A stretch of 64,000 bases of DNA from Pseudomonas alcaligenes. Its GTDB lineage: Bacteria > Pseudomonadota > Gammaproteobacteria > Pseudomonadales > Pseudomonadaceae. The stretch lies in the NCBI RefSeq assembly GCF_041729615.1, contig NZ_CP154874.1, positions 811,001 through 875,000 of the forward strand. Direction: 5' to 3'. Positions 37,791 to 46,848 of the stretch are shown here, in pieces. A program made the translations under genes and the position numbers. The notes below the pieces were generated by a model, which was not told the DNA's origin, did no database searches, and was given only the letters and a program-made list of their open reading frames with translations. Every line of letters begins with the position of its first letter. Position 1 is the stretch's first letter.

Positions 37791-38033
37791 ATGGACTACT
37801 TCATAGTCGCGGTGACGACACTGGCCGGCCTGTACTTCCATGGCTGGCTCTACGTGCGCATCCGCCGCTGGATGGACCGCGACCTGGCGCTGTCCATCGC
37901 CGCCGGCGATCCGGCCATGCAGGAACACCTGCTGGAGAAGCTGGCCGAGGCCAAGCGCCTGGGCGTGCGGCGCGGCCAGCTGGAAGACTGGCTGCACCAG
38001 GCGGCCCGGGACTACCTGCAGCGGCGCGGCTAG
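37791..38033 (+). CDS. Small conserved protein, unknown
   Basis: An 80-residue protein with one N-terminal membrane helix (residues 2-21: YFIVAVTTLAGLYFHGWLYV) and a soluble helical part: RIRRWMDRDLALSIAAGDPAMQEHLLEKLAEAKRLGVRRGQLEDWLHQAARDYLQRRG. The ATG at 37791 is chosen because the helix starts right after it; an upstream ATG at 37734 adds an unlikely leader. It converges with and overlaps the glycerate kinase gene by 4 bases. No function is known to me. Confidence 0.7.
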   Translation: MDYFIVAVTTLAGLYFHGWLYVRIRRWMDRDLALSIAAGDPAMQEHLLEKLAEAKRLGVRRGQLEDWLHQAARDYLQRRG

Positions 38034-39160
38034 CGGGCCAGGCGCCACAGCCGCGCCAGGTCGCTGGCGCGTGCTTGCAGTTCGGCAGCCGCGCCGGCCA
38101 GCGCCTGCTCCAGGCTCAGCGGCCCCGGCGCCAGGCTGAAGGCGGCGTCGATGCCTGCCGCGTAGAGCGCCTGATAGCCCTCGCCGAGGCTGCCGGCCAG
38201 GGCCAGCACCGGTACGCCGGCGGCCTTGGCGATGCGCGCCACGCCCACCGGGGTCTTGCCATGCAGGCTCTGCGAATCCAGGCGCCCTTCCCCGGTGATC
38301 ACCAGGTCAGCGTCCTGCACCGCCGCGGCCAGGCCGGACAGCTCGGCGACCAGTTCGATGCCGGGCCGGAAGCGCGCCTTGAGCAGGGCCCGCGCGGCGA
38401 AACCGAGGCCGCCGGCGGCGCCGACACCGGGAAACTGCGCATGATCCTCGCCGAGGGTGGCGGCCATCACCCGCGCATAGTGCGCCAGGGCGGCGTCCAG
38501 CGCCTCGACCTGCGCGGGGCTGGCGCCCTTCTGCGGGCCGAACACCCGCGAGGCACCGCGTGGGCCGCACAGGGGGTTGTCGACATCGGCGGCGACTTCC
38601 ACCTGCACCCGCAGCAGACGCGGGTCCAGCCCGCGCAGGTCGATCTGCGCCAGCCGGGCCAGGGCCAGGCCGCCAGGGGCCAGTTCCCGGCCCTCGACAT
38701 CCAGCCAGCGCACGCCCAGGGCGCGCAGCAGGCCGGCACCGCCATCGTTGGTGGCGCTGCCGCCGAGGCCGAGGATGATGCGTGTGGCGCCGGCATCCAG
38801 CGCCGCGCGGATCAGCTCGCCGGTACCGAAGCTGCAGGCGCGGGTGGCGTCGCGGCTATCCCGCGGCACCCAGTGCAGGCCGCTGGCGGCGGCCATCTCC
38901 AGCACCGCGGTGCCCTCCCCCAGCCAGCCCCAGTGCGCCGTCACCGCTTCGCCCAGGGGGCCGCGCACGCGCAGCTCGCGGCGTTCGCCACCACTGGCGG
39001 CCAGCACGGCATCCACCGTGCCCTCGCCGCCATCGGCCATCGGCCGCAGGAGGATCTCGGCGTCGGCGAACACCTGGCGCCACCCGGCGGCGATGGCCTC
39101 GGCCACCAAGAGGGCGGACAGACTCTCCTTGAAGGAGTCGGGTGCTATGACGATTTTCAT
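38030..39160 (-). CDS. Glycerate kinase (GlxK/GarK family)
   Basis: A 376-residue glycerate 2-kinase. Motifs: APDSFKESLSALLVAEAIAAGW at the N terminus, ADGGEGTVDAVLAA, the nucleotide site GLGGSATNDGGAGLLRALG (about 124-142) and DLVITGEGRLDSQSLHGKTPVGVARIA. Phosphorylates D-glycerate to 2-phosphoglycerate, feeding glycolysis from glyoxylate or glucarate breakdown. The ATG at 39160 is supported by the standard N terminus MKIVIAPDSFKES. The gntP permease precedes it by 48 bases, and a CdaR regulator is encoded upstream on the same strand. Confidence 0.92.
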   Translation of the reverse strand: MKIVIAPDSFKESLSALLVAEAIAAGWRQVFADAEILLRPMADGGEGTVDAVLAASGGERRELRVRGPLGEAVTAHWGWLGEGTAVLEMAAASGLHWVPRDSRDATRACSFGTGELIRAALDAGATRIILGLGGSATNDGGAGLLRALGVRWLDVEGRELAPGGLALARLAQIDLRGLDPRLLRVQVEVAADVDNPLCGPRGASRVFGPQKGASPAQVEALDAALAHYARVMAATLGEDHAQFPGVGAAGGLGFAARALLKARFRPGIELVAELSGLAAAVQDADLVITGEGRLDSQSLHGKTPVGVARIAKAAGVPVLALAGSLGEGYQALYAAGIDAAFSLAPGPLSLEQALAGAAAELQARASDLARLWRLAR

Positions 39161-39208
39161 GGCTACGACCTTGCGCGAGGAGCGTGGCGCCCGCGGGCGC
39201 CACGGCAA

Positions 39209-40567
39209 TTACAGCAGAACCAGGCTGAGCAGCCAGACGGTGAGGATGCCGGCGATACCCTGGATCAGGGTGGCGACGGTCTGCGCGCGGTAGGCCACGG
39301 CCACCGGCATGCGGCTGAACTGGGTGACCACCCAGAAGAAGCTGTCGTTGGCATGCGACACGGTCATGGCGCCGGCGCCGATGGCCATCACGGTGAGCAC
39401 GCGGCCCATCTCGCTATCCAGGCCGAGCTGGGCGAGCAGCGGCGCGACCAGCGCCGAGGTGGTGACCAGCGCCACGGTGGTCGAGCCCTGGGCGCTCTTC
39501 AGCGCGGCCGCCACCACGAAGGGCATGAACAGACCGATGCCCAGCGCCGACAGGGTGCTGCCCAGGTAGTCGCCCAGCGGGGTGACCTTGAGCACCGCGC
39601 CGAAGGCGCCGCCGGCACCGGTGATCAGCAGGATCGGCGCGGCCGAGAGCAGGCCCTCGACCACGTGGTCGTGGAACTCCTTGCGCTTGTCGTCACTCTT
39701 GAGCAGGCTGCAGGCCAGCGCCAGGCCCACCAGCAGGGCCACCACCGGCTGACCGAGGAAGCTCAGCGCCGCGAGCACGAGGCCCTCGCCCAGCGGCTTG
39801 CTGGGGAATACCGCGATCGAGCCCAGGCAGATCAGCAGGATCGGCACGAAGATCGGCGCGAAGGCCTGGAAGGCACTGGGCAGCTTGCCGTAGCGCGCCT
39901 TCAGCTCAGCGAAATCCTCGGCGGCCGGCAGCGGCAGGCCGTCGTCCTCCAGGGCGATGTCCTTGCCGATGAAGCGGTTGGCCCACCACATGCCGGCCAG
40001 GGCGGTGACCAGGGCCACCAGCAGGCCGACGGCAATGACCAGGCCGAGGCTGGCGTCCAGCCCCAGATTGCCGGCGGCGGCGATCGGCCCCGGTGTCGGC
40101 GGCACGAAGGTGTGGGTGGCGTACAGGCCGGTGGCCAGGGCCACGCTCATCGCCACCACCGAGACCTTCATGCGCGCGGCCAGGGCGTTCTTCAGCGAGT
40201 TGAGGATGACGTAGCCGGAGTCGCAGAACACCGGGATCGACACCAGGTAGCCGATGATCGACATGGTCAGGGTCGGGAAGCGCTCGCCGAGCAGGCGGAT
40301 CACCGTCTCGGCCATGGTGATGGCGGCGCCGCTGCGCTCGAGGATCACCCCGATGATGGTGCCGAGCACGATGACGATGCCGATGTAGCCGAGGATGCCG
40401 CCGAAGCCGCTGGTGATGGTCTTGACGATTTCCGCGCTGGGCAGCTGGTAGGCGAAGCCGGCGACGAAGGCCGCGGCGAGCAGGGCCAGGAAGGGATGCA
40501 GCTTGAGACGGGTGGTGGACAGCACGATGAACGCGATCAGCGCCACCAGGATCAGGACCAGGAGCAT
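39209..40567 (-). CDS. GntP family permease (glycerate/gluconate)
   Basis: A 452-residue permease with about 12 helices of the GntP family. Family features: FGGILGYIGIVIVLGTIIGVILERSGAA, the loop SIPVFCDSGYVILNSL, HTFVPPTPGPIAAAGNLGLD and the C-terminal GAGAMTVSHANDSFFWVVTQFS. Family members import gluconate, fructuronate or glycerate with protons. Adjacent glycerate kinase and a CdaR regulator suggest glycerate is the substrate here. It starts with ATG at 40567; the upstream 125-base spacer contains an inverted repeat. Confidence 0.9.
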   Translation of the reverse strand: MLLVLILVALIAFIVLSTTRLKLHPFLALLAAAFVAGFAYQLPSAEIVKTITSGFGGILGYIGIVIVLGTIIGVILERSGAAITMAETVIRLLGERFPTLTMSIIGYLVSIPVFCDSGYVILNSLKNALAARMKVSVVAMSVALATGLYATHTFVPPTPGPIAAAGNLGLDASLGLVIAVGLLVALVTALAGMWWANRFIGKDIALEDDGLPLPAAEDFAELKARYGKLPSAFQAFAPIFVPILLICLGSIAVFPSKPLGEGLVLAALSFLGQPVVALLVGLALACSLLKSDDKRKEFHDHVVEGLLSAAPILLITGAGGAFGAVLKVTPLGDYLGSTLSALGIGLFMPFVVAAALKSAQGSTTVALVTTSALVAPLLAQLGLDSEMGRVLTVMAIGAGAMTVSHANDSFFWVVTQFSRMPVAVAYRAQTVATLIQGIAGILTVWLLSLVLL

Positions 40568-40675
40568 GGCCGATTCCTCATTGTTGTTGTTAGGTGTGGC
40601 GGCATTGTGGCCCAGCCCGGGGGGGCGACACCCTATGCGCCAGCACCAAGCGAAGGCCCTTACAACTCAAGACTT

Positions 40676-40691
40676 TTGTGCAGGCGCACAA
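40676..40691. promoter_or_regulatory. Inverted repeat, candidate CdaR operator
   Basis: TTGTGC (40676-40681) and GCACAA (40686-40691) form a perfect inverted repeat with a 4-base centre AGGC, 110 bases upstream of the GntP start and two bases past the cdaR stop. It could be an operator for the glycerate operon or a weak terminator for cdaR. A CdaR consensus has not been checked. Confidence 0.4.
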
Positions 40692-40692
40692 C

Positions 40693-41781
40693 TCAGTCCT
40701 CCAGCAACTCCAGGCCGAGGGTGAACAGCAGGCGCTGGTCGCGGCGCGCCAGGTCCAGCCCGCTCAGCTCGGCGATGCGCTCCAGGCGGTAGCGCAGGGT
40801 GTTGCGGTGGATGCCCAGGGCCTCGGCGCAGGCCTGCGGGTGGCCGTCGTGGCGACACCAGGCCGCCAGGGTCTGGCGCAGCTGGCCGCTGGCATCCTGC
40901 GCCAGTACCCGGCGCAGCGGCGCCAGCCAGCGCTGCAGCGACCAGCTGTGGCGCTGGCCGTGCAGCAGCGCCTGCAGGCGATGCTCCTCCAGCCGCAGCA
41001 GGCGCTGCTGCGGCTTGTGGACCTGGGCATAGGCCAGCAGCTCGCGCAGGGCCAGGGCCGCCTCGCGCAGGTCGGCCAGGCCGTCCAGGGCGTCGCTGAG
41101 CAGCAGGCGGCGCACGCCCCAGCCACGCCCATCGGCCTGCTGCAGCCAGGCCGCATCGTCGCGCCCGGATTGCCAGGGGCGGCCGAGCAGGAGCAGACGC
41201 GCGGCCAGCGGCCCGCACTGCTCGCCCTTGCCGGCCAGGGCGGCGAGCAGGCGCGCCGGGTCGCCCTGCTCATCCAGCTCCAGCAGCACCAGCTGGCGCG
41301 GCCAGCCGAGCTGCAGGCCGATGCGCTCAGCTTCGGCGGCCAGCTGAGCGATCGGCACCTCGCGCTCCAGCAGCTGGCGCAACCAGGCCTCCAGCTGATG
41401 GCGCTGCCAGTGCCGCTCGGCCTGCAGCTGGCGCTGCTCGACCAGCATCTCGGCGGCCATGCGCACCAGCTCGGCGTAGGGGCGCACGGTCTCCGGCTGG
41501 CCGGTGATGCCGAGCACGCCGATCAGCTGTTCGGCGTGGAACAGCGGCAGGTTGACTCCGGGGCGTACGCCACGCAGGCAGGCGGCGGCCTGCTCGTCGA
41601 TCTCCACCACCCGGCGGTTGGCCAGCACCAGCTGCGCACCCTCGTGGCGGGTGTGCAGGCGCTGCGGGTCGCCGCTGCCGATGATCATGCCCTGGGCATC
41701 CATGACATTGATGTTGTGCGGCAGGATGGCCATGGCGCGGTCGACTATGTGCTGCGCCAGGGTGGAGTCGAGTTCGAGCAT
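40693..41781 (-). CDS. CdaR family sugar-diacid regulator
   Basis: A 362-residue transcriptional activator. The N-terminal sugar-diacid recognition domain (LDSTLAQHIVDRAMAILPHNINVMDAQGMIIGSGDPQRLHTRHEGAQLVL) is diagnostic for CdaR, which in E. coli controls glucarate, galactarate and glycerate genes. The C-terminal PucR-type helix-turn-helix (GHPQACAEALGIHRNTLRYRLERIAELSGLDLARRDQRLLFTLGLELL) binds DNA. Located upstream of gntP and glycerate kinase, so it likely activates them. The ATG at 41781 is used. Its SD (GGAGG) lies in a hairpin that also closes the pdxH gene. Confidence 0.9.
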   Translation of the reverse strand: MLELDSTLAQHIVDRAMAILPHNINVMDAQGMIIGSGDPQRLHTRHEGAQLVLANRRVVEIDEQAAACLRGVRPGVNLPLFHAEQLIGVLGITGQPETVRPYAELVRMAAEMLVEQRQLQAERHWQRHQLEAWLRQLLEREVPIAQLAAEAERIGLQLGWPRQLVLLELDEQGDPARLLAALAGKGEQCGPLAARLLLLGRPWQSGRDDAAWLQQADGRGWGVRRLLLSDALDGLADLREAALALRELLAYAQVHKPQQRLLRLEEHRLQALLHGQRHSWSLQRWLAPLRRVLAQDASGQLRQTLAAWCRHDGHPQACAEALGIHRNTLRYRLERIAELSGLDLARRDQRLLFTLGLELLED

Positions 41782-41786
41782 GGAGC

Positions 41787-41808
41787 GGGCCTCCGCGGAA
41801 GGAGGCCC
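41787..41808 (-). terminator. Hairpin between pdxH and cdaR
   Basis: GGGCCTCC (41787-41794 on the plus strand) pairs with GGAGGCCC (41801-41808), with a 6-base loop. It follows the end of pdxH by four bases. On the minus-strand transcript its 3' arm contains the GGAGG ribosome binding site of cdaR (nine bases before ATG 41781). It may terminate pdxH, limit cdaR translation, or both. No T-run follows. Confidence 0.6.
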
Positions 41809-41812
41809 GAGT

Positions 41813-42502
41813 TTAGGGTGCCAGGCGCTCGCGCTGCCAGCCACTATCCAGCAGGCGGTAGTTGAGGCGGTCGTGCAGGCGGCTGGGACGGCCCTGCCAG
41901 AACTCAATGCGCTCGGCCAGTAGGCGATAGCCGCCCCAATGCGGCGGGCACTCCGGAGCGCGATCGAGGAAGCGCCGCTCGGTCTCGGCGAGCAGCGCCT
42001 GCAGCTCCTCGCGCCCGGCGATCACCCGGCTCTGCGGCGAGGCCCAGGCGCCCAGGCGGCTGCCCAGCGGGCGCACCTGGAAATAGGCGTCGGACTCCTC
42101 GGCGGAGACCCTCTCCACCCGCCCCTCGATGCGCACCTGGCGCTCCAGGCTGGGCCAGAAGAAGGTCATGGCGGCGAAGGGACGCGCCGCCAGCTGCCGG
42201 CCCTTGGCGCTGTCGTAGTTGCTGAAGAAGGTGAAGCCGCGCTCGTCCAGGCCCTTGAGCAGCAGCACCCGGCAGTGCGGGCGACCGTCCTCGTCGACCG
42301 TGGCCAGGGTCATGGCGTTGGGCTCCACCGGCGGCTGCTCGGTTCTCACCGCGTCGTCGAACCAGCGGCGGAACAGGCTGAAGGGCTCGGCCGGGGCCTG
42401 CTCCTCGCTGAGACCGTCGCGGGTGTAGTCACGCCGCATATCGGCGAGGGTCGGGGGGAGGCCCGGTGGGGTAGGCTCACCCGGGCTGCGCTTATCGACC
42501 AT
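41813..42502 (-). CDS. pdxH: Pyridoxamine 5'-phosphate oxidase
   Basis: A 229-residue FMN enzyme that oxidises pyridoxine/pyridoxamine 5'-phosphate to pyridoxal 5'-phosphate. The family core is intact: [78 protein letters not shown] and the C-terminal [17 protein letters not shown]. It is about 14 residues longer at the N terminus ([14 protein letters not shown]), a short flexible tail. It lies between cdaR and the OmpA-family gene on the same strand. Confidence 0.95.
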   Translation of the reverse strand: MVDKRSPGEPTPPGLPPTLADMRRDYTRDGLSEEQAPAEPFSLFRRWFDDAVRTEQPPVEPNAMTLATVDEDGRPHCRVLLLKGLDERGFTFFSNYDSAKGRQLAARPFAAMTFFWPSLERQVRIEGRVERVSAEESDAYFQVRPLGSRLGAWASPQSRVIAGREELQALLAETERRFLDRAPECPPHWGGYRLLAERIEFWQGRPSRLHDRLNYRLLDSGWQRERLAP

Positions 42503-42535
42503 GCTGCTGTCCTCGGAAGATGTCAGGCGCAGAGC

Positions 42536-43234
42536 TTACTGCGCCTTTTCCTTCTTCTTTTGATCTGCGGCAACCTGGGCCACCGGCAGGGCCGGCGCGG
42601 CGGCCGGCTGGCTGTACTTGGCCAGCAGGGCGACCAGGGTCGGCTTGGGCGTCAGGACGATTTCCACCCGGCGATTCAGCGCACGGCCGGCGGCGCTGTC
42701 GTTGGCCGCGCGCGGCATGTCCGGGCCGACGCCCTTGAGCAGCAGGCGGTCGCGCTGCAGGCCGCTGAGGCGGAAGATCGAGGCCACGGCCTTGGCGCGG
42801 TCCTCGCTGAGCTTGAAGTTGCTGTCCAGCTGGCCACGGCTGTCGGCATGGCCAAGGATCAGCACGCCGGTGCGCGGATCCTTCTCGAGGATCTTGGCCA
42901 CCTTGGTGAAGGGGCCGAGCACGGCCGGCATCAGCATGCTCGGACGATCCGGATTGAACGAGCTGTCCACCGGCGCGGTCACCACCAGCACGTTCTCGCG
43001 GCGTTCCAGCTCCATCTTGCTGCCGGACAGCGCCGACTTCAGGCGCGGCTCGTACTCGTCGAGCCAGGCATCGGTGAGCTGGTGGTCGATCTTCGGCGGC
43101 GCCTTCTTCACCGCCACCGGCTTCTCCTCGCCGCCGAACGACCACCAGCTGGAGCCGCCGTCGGACTTGTCGGAGGAACCGGCGCAGGCGGCGAGGCTCA
43201 GGCAGCACAGCAGGACGAGGGAGTTCTTATGCAT
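42536..43234 (-). CDS. OmpA-family lipoprotein
   Basis: A 232-residue lipoprotein with a signal peptide and lipobox CLSLAACAG (cysteine about residue 17). The C-terminal third is an OmpA peptidoglycan-binding domain: GVLILGHADSRGQLDSNFKLSEDRAKAVASIFRLSGL and NRRVEIVLTPKPT, with the aspartate and arginine that bind diaminopimelate. The N-terminal part is Ser/Gly-rich. The start at 43234 gives a good signal peptide; an upstream ATG at 43267 does not. Its TAA is followed 33 bases later by pdxH. Distinct from the two tandem OmpA proteins at 49.6-51.1 kb. Confidence 0.88.
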   Translation of the reverse strand: MHKNSLVLLCCLSLAACAGSSDKSDGGSSWWSFGGEEKPVAVKKAPPKIDHQLTDAWLDEYEPRLKSALSGSKMELERRENVLVVTAPVDSSFNPDRPSMLMPAVLGPFTKVAKILEKDPRTGVLILGHADSRGQLDSNFKLSEDRAKAVASIFRLSGLQRDRLLLKGVGPDMPRAANDSAAGRALNRRVEIVLTPKPTLVALLAKYSQPAAAPALPVAQVAADQKKKEKAQ

Positions 43235-43257
43235 GGTCGATCTTCCACAAAACGGGT

Positions 43258-44421
43258 TCATAGGCACTGGCCCAGCGCACGCGCCAGCTTCTGCGCACGC
43301 GGGTCCATCAAAACATAGGGGCCGAGGCTGTTGGTGACGAAGCCGAAGGCGACCTCGCGCTCGGGATCGGCGAAGCCCACCGAACCGCCGGCGCCGGGGT
43401 GACCGAAGGCCTTGCGGCCGAGGCCATAGGTGGCATTGGCCACCTGCGGCTGGTCGAGCATGCAGCCGAGGCCCAGACGGGTCGACGTCAGCAGGGTGCG
43501 GTCCTCGCCGCAGGCATGCTCGCGGGTCATCTCACCCAGCATTTCCGCCTCCAGCAGGCGCCCATCGAGCAGCGCGGCGTAGAAACCGGCCAGGGCACGG
43601 GCATTGCCGTGGCCGTTGGCCGCCGGTTGCTGCATGCGGCGCCATTCCGGCTTGTTGGTACTGGTGAGAATAGACGGCGGATTGGTGAAGGCGCGGGTGC
43701 TCAACGCCTCCGGCTCGCTCATCATGCACTTGAGCAGGCGCTGCGCGGCGGCGTCACCCAGGTTGCCCTTCTTGCGGGCGATATGGGCGACGCGGGGAAA
43801 CTCCTGCTCGGCCAGGCCGACATGGAAGTCCAGGCCCAGCGGCTGGGCGATGCGCGCGACTATGGACTCGCCCGGGCCGCGCCCGTCGACCCGGCGCAGC
43901 AGCTCGCCGACCAGCCAGCCGTAGGTGATGGGACTGTAGCCGTGGGCCTCGCCGGGCGTCCACCAGGGGCGCTCGGCGGCAAGGGCGGTGGTCATCTGTT
44001 CCCAGTCGTAGAGCGCCTCGGCCGGCAGCAGCTGGCGCAGCGCCGGCAGGCCGGCACGGTGGCTGAGCAGCTGGCGCAGGGTCACGCGCTCCTTGCCGGC
44101 GGCGGCGAACTCCGGCCACCAGCGCGCCGCCGGGGCGTCCAGCTCCAGCCGGCCCTGCTCCACCAGCTGCAGCGCCGCCACGGCGGCGAAGGTCTTGGTG
44201 CAGGAAAACAGGTTGAGGATGGTGTCGCTGTGCCAGGCCTCGGCGCCATCCTTGTCGGCGCTGCCGGCCCAGATATCGATGACGGTCTCGCCGCCGATCT
44301 GCACGCACAGCGCGGCGCCGCGTTCCTGGGGATCTTCGAACAGCTCGGCGAATGCCTCCCTGAGCGGTTCGAAGCGCAGGTCGTAGTAGCCCTGGATCTG
44401 CAACTGGTACTCCTCGGTCAA
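43258..44421 (-). CDS. Serine hydrolase, SxxK beta-lactamase-like (family VIII esterase)
   Basis: A 387-residue protein of the beta-lactamase/transpeptidase fold. The catalytic SxxK is SCTK at residues 73-76; the tyrosine of the second motif is in GYSPITYGWLVGELL (about 174); the third motif is in HPGAGGSVGFADPE. No signal peptide is visible, which fits cytoplasmic family VIII carboxylesterases such as EstB. Such enzymes hydrolyse short esters and sometimes beta-lactams. The start is ATG at 44421. The neighbour upstream is the agarase-like gene 91 bases away. Confidence 0.87.
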   Translation of the reverse strand: MTEEYQLQIQGYYDLRFEPLREAFAELFEDPQERGAALCVQIGGETVIDIWAGSADKDGAEAWHSDTILNLFSCTKTFAAVAALQLVEQGRLELDAPAARWWPEFAAAGKERVTLRQLLSHRAGLPALRQLLPAEALYDWEQMTTALAAERPWWTPGEAHGYSPITYGWLVGELLRRVDGRGPGESIVARIAQPLGLDFHVGLAEQEFPRVAHIARKKGNLGDAAAQRLLKCMMSEPEALSTRAFTNPPSILTSTNKPEWRRMQQPAANGHGNARALAGFYAALLDGRLLEAEMLGEMTREHACGEDRTLLTSTRLGLGCMLDQPQVANATYGLGRKAFGHPGAGGSVGFADPEREVAFGFVTNSLGPYVLMDPRAQKLARALGQCL

Positions 44422-44511
44422 TGGCCGGCATTGTTCCAGCCTGAACCGCTCCTGTGAATCCTGGCCCTTTGCCCAACTCGTCTCGTCAGACCAACGGCAT
44501 GTGCTCCCGCA

Positions 44512-46767
44512 TCAGGGCCTGTTCGGCGCCAGCAGCCGGGCCGGCACCCCCAGGTTGGCCTTGCGCACCGCCGTGACGAAGCCCTGCCAGGGCCGGTCGG
44601 TGATCGCCACCAGGCCGAAGTGGCCGTTCTCGCCATCGAGCAGGCGGCCGCTCACCGGCTGGTCGAGGTACTGGAACCAGTGCACGCCGACGATGCTCGG
44701 CTCCTCCAGGGCCTTGGCCAGGAAGTGGGCATAGGCCGGGCCGCGCTCCTCCTCCTTGTAGGTCTCGACCACGCCACCCCAGAACGGGCCGCGGTCGCGC
44801 GAGCCGAAATGGAACTCGCTGACCAGCAGCGGCTTGTCCAGCGCGCGCAGCGCGGCGAAGTCGTAGCCGTGCTGCGGCTCCCTGACGTAGAAGTTGAAGC
44901 TGAGCACGTCGCAGTACTGGGCGCAGGCGGCGATGGCCTCCGGGGTGGCGACGGCGAAGCGGCCGCCGAGTAGCAGGTGGTTGGGGGCATGCCACTTCAG
45001 CGAGTCGGCGATGGTCTTGAAATAGGTGTCGGCGAACAGGCGCTGGAAGTTCTGCAGGTCCTTCTCGATCTGCGGGAATTCGGCGCTCGGCAGCGGCGGC
45101 TCGAAACCCGGGTCTTCCATCAGCTCCCAGGCCTTGAGCTCGATGCCCCAGGCCTTGGACAGGCCGTTCTGGTTGCGGTACTTGTCGCGCAGCTGCTTGA
45201 GGAAGGCACGCTTGGCCGGCACGTCGGTGGTCAGGCGCAGGGTGCCGTAGGCCAGGGCGTAGCGCGATTTCGGATCGTCGCCGGGGGCGGCCCAGGCCAG
45301 CTCATTGTCGGCGAAGAAGCCGAGCAGCCAGGGGTCATCGCGGCGGTCACGGGTGGCGATGGCGATGGCGCGCTCGGCGGCCATGGCGAAGCGCGGGTCG
45401 AAGGGGTCGGGCATGCCGCCCCACCAGTCGTGGCCGGTGCTGATGATGGCGTAGTCGCCGGAAATCGCCAGCGGGATGCTGTAGGGCAGGCGCTTGGCCG
45501 CGCCCAGGGTGTCGTCGCTCCAGTTGCCCAGGCTGTTGAAGCCCCAGGCCTGCAGGCGATCGAGGGCATGCTGGGTCCAGCGCTCGGCATCGAAGCCGGG
45601 CAGCGGACAGGGCGCCAGTTCGGCCGGGGCCGGGGTGGCCGCCAGCGGCGGCTGCACGGTCGGGCACGGCTGGGCGTAGCTGCGCTGCAGATTGGCGCGG
45701 TAGAAGTCGTACCAGCGCCCATGGGCGAAGGCGCGGCCCCGGTTGGCGCCGCTGTCGCTGCGGCTGTCGCGCCGGCCGTAGTAGGCGGCCAGCGGCTCGC
45801 CGTCCTTGGGCAGCGCGGCGAACATGCTCTCGCGGCCCTCCACGTAGGTCTGGCTCTGCCAGGCACTGACCGCGTTGACGCCGAGCGAGTAGAAGGGGTT
45901 GCCCTCCGGTGTCACCAGGTACCAGCGACCATCGCGCTTCTCGGTACGAAAGAAACCCTTGGCCTCGAAAGTGGGGCCGCCCAGCCAGCCGCCGAAGCGG
46001 TCCTGCTGCGGACGCTCGGCCAGCCAGGCCTTGAGCTGCTCACGCTCGCGGGCGGCGCCATCGCGCAGCTGCTGCTCGTTGCGCACCTTCTCCGGCCACT
46101 GGCCACGGCTGTACTGCCCGTATGCATCGACAATGCCGGTGTAGGCCGCCTGCTGCGCGGCAGTGCCGGCCTGCACGCCGAATCGGCCGAGCAGGATGCT
46201 CTGCGCAACGTCCGGGCGCTGCATGCTGAGGGTCACCGCGCTGACCTGGGCGAGATTCAGCTCACCCTCCACGGTTTCCGCCAGCAGCACGCGCTGGCCT
46301 TCCAAGTTCAGCGGCATGGGCGCGCCGGCGCGCATGCCGAGGGCCCTGGGCGAGGTGGCCGCGAGCGGCACCAGCAGGGTCTGCGCCGGGCCTGCCGGCA
46401 GGGCGATGCGGCTGTTCAGCACCTTGCCGTCGCGGCTTTCGATGCGCACCTCGAGGGTGATCGCCCAATCCATGGCGTTCTGCAGGCGCAGGCTCATGGC
46501 GGCGGCCTGCGACCAGTCCCAGTCGCCGCTCTGCGGGCTCAGGCGCAGGCTGGGGCGCTCGGCGGCGGTGAAGGTGAAGCGGCGCAGCACCTCGCCTTCG
46601 GCGGTGGGCTCGGCGGTCAGCTCGGGGAAGCTGGCGGCCTGGCTGTCGACCTTTACCACGTCGGTGGGCTTGATGAAGCTGAACAGGGTCTGCTGGCCCT
46701 GGGGCGCGGCCACCAGGGGCGCGGCCATACCGAGGGCGAGTACGAGGGTCAGGGAACGGCAAATCAT
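44512..46767 (-). CDS. Exported agarase-like glycoside hydrolase (GH50-like)
   Basis: A 751-residue exported protein. Start ATG 46767 gives a signal peptide MICRSLTLVLALGMAAPLVAA and lies 10 bases after GGAG; the longer frame begins with TTG. The N-terminal 270 residues are beta-rich (a carbohydrate-binding-like module). The rest is a TIM-barrel glycosidase: FGGWLGGPTFEAKGFFRTEKRDGRWYLVTPEGNPFYSLGVNAV, DNEL with E489 as likely acid/base, and SEFHFG with E651 as likely nucleophile. The order and spacing resemble GH50 beta-agarases, but agar is an unlikely substrate. An alpha-family-A enzyme on another beta-glycan is possible. Confidence 0.8.
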   Translation of the reverse strand: MICRSLTLVLALGMAAPLVAAPQGQQTLFSFIKPTDVVKVDSQAASFPELTAEPTAEGEVLRRFTFTAAERPSLRLSPQSGDWDWSQAAAMSLRLQNAMDWAITLEVRIESRDGKVLNSRIALPAGPAQTLLVPLAATSPRALGMRAGAPMPLNLEGQRVLLAETVEGELNLAQVSAVTLSMQRPDVAQSILLGRFGVQAGTAAQQAAYTGIVDAYGQYSRGQWPEKVRNEQQLRDGAAREREQLKAWLAERPQQDRFGGWLGGPTFEAKGFFRTEKRDGRWYLVTPEGNPFYSLGVNAVSAWQSQTYVEGRESMFAALPKDGEPLAAYYGRRDSRSDSGANRGRAFAHGRWYDFYRANLQRSYAQPCPTVQPPLAATPAPAELAPCPLPGFDAERWTQHALDRLQAWGFNSLGNWSDDTLGAAKRLPYSIPLAISGDYAIISTGHDWWGGMPDPFDPRFAMAAERAIAIATRDRRDDPWLLGFFADNELAWAAPGDDPKSRYALAYGTLRLTTDVPAKRAFLKQLRDKYRNQNGLSKAWGIELKAWELMEDPGFEPPLPSAEFPQIEKDLQNFQRLFADTYFKTIADSLKWHAPNHLLLGGRFAVATPEAIAACAQYCDVLSFNFYVREPQHGYDFAALRALDKPLLVSEFHFGSRDRGPFWGGVVETYKEEERGPAYAHFLAKALEEPSIVGVHWFQYLDQPVSGRLLDGENGHFGLVAITDRPWQGFVTAVRKANLGVPARLLAPNRP

Positions 46768-46848
46768 CGAACATGCACTCCGGAAGATGCCCAAGTAGAC
46801 ACCAGGCGGGGCCGCCGATGCCAGTCCGCCGGCTCTATCCCGAACTTG

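Noticed and set aside
37649..40792. A 1047-codon plus-strand frame opposite glycerate kinase and gntP
   Set aside because: Shadow frame with no domain; the minus-strand genes there have full family motifs.
46768..46794. A TTG start at 46794 for the agarase-like protein
   Set aside because: It only adds nine residues before the signal peptide, whereas the ATG at 46767 has a GGAG at suitable distance.
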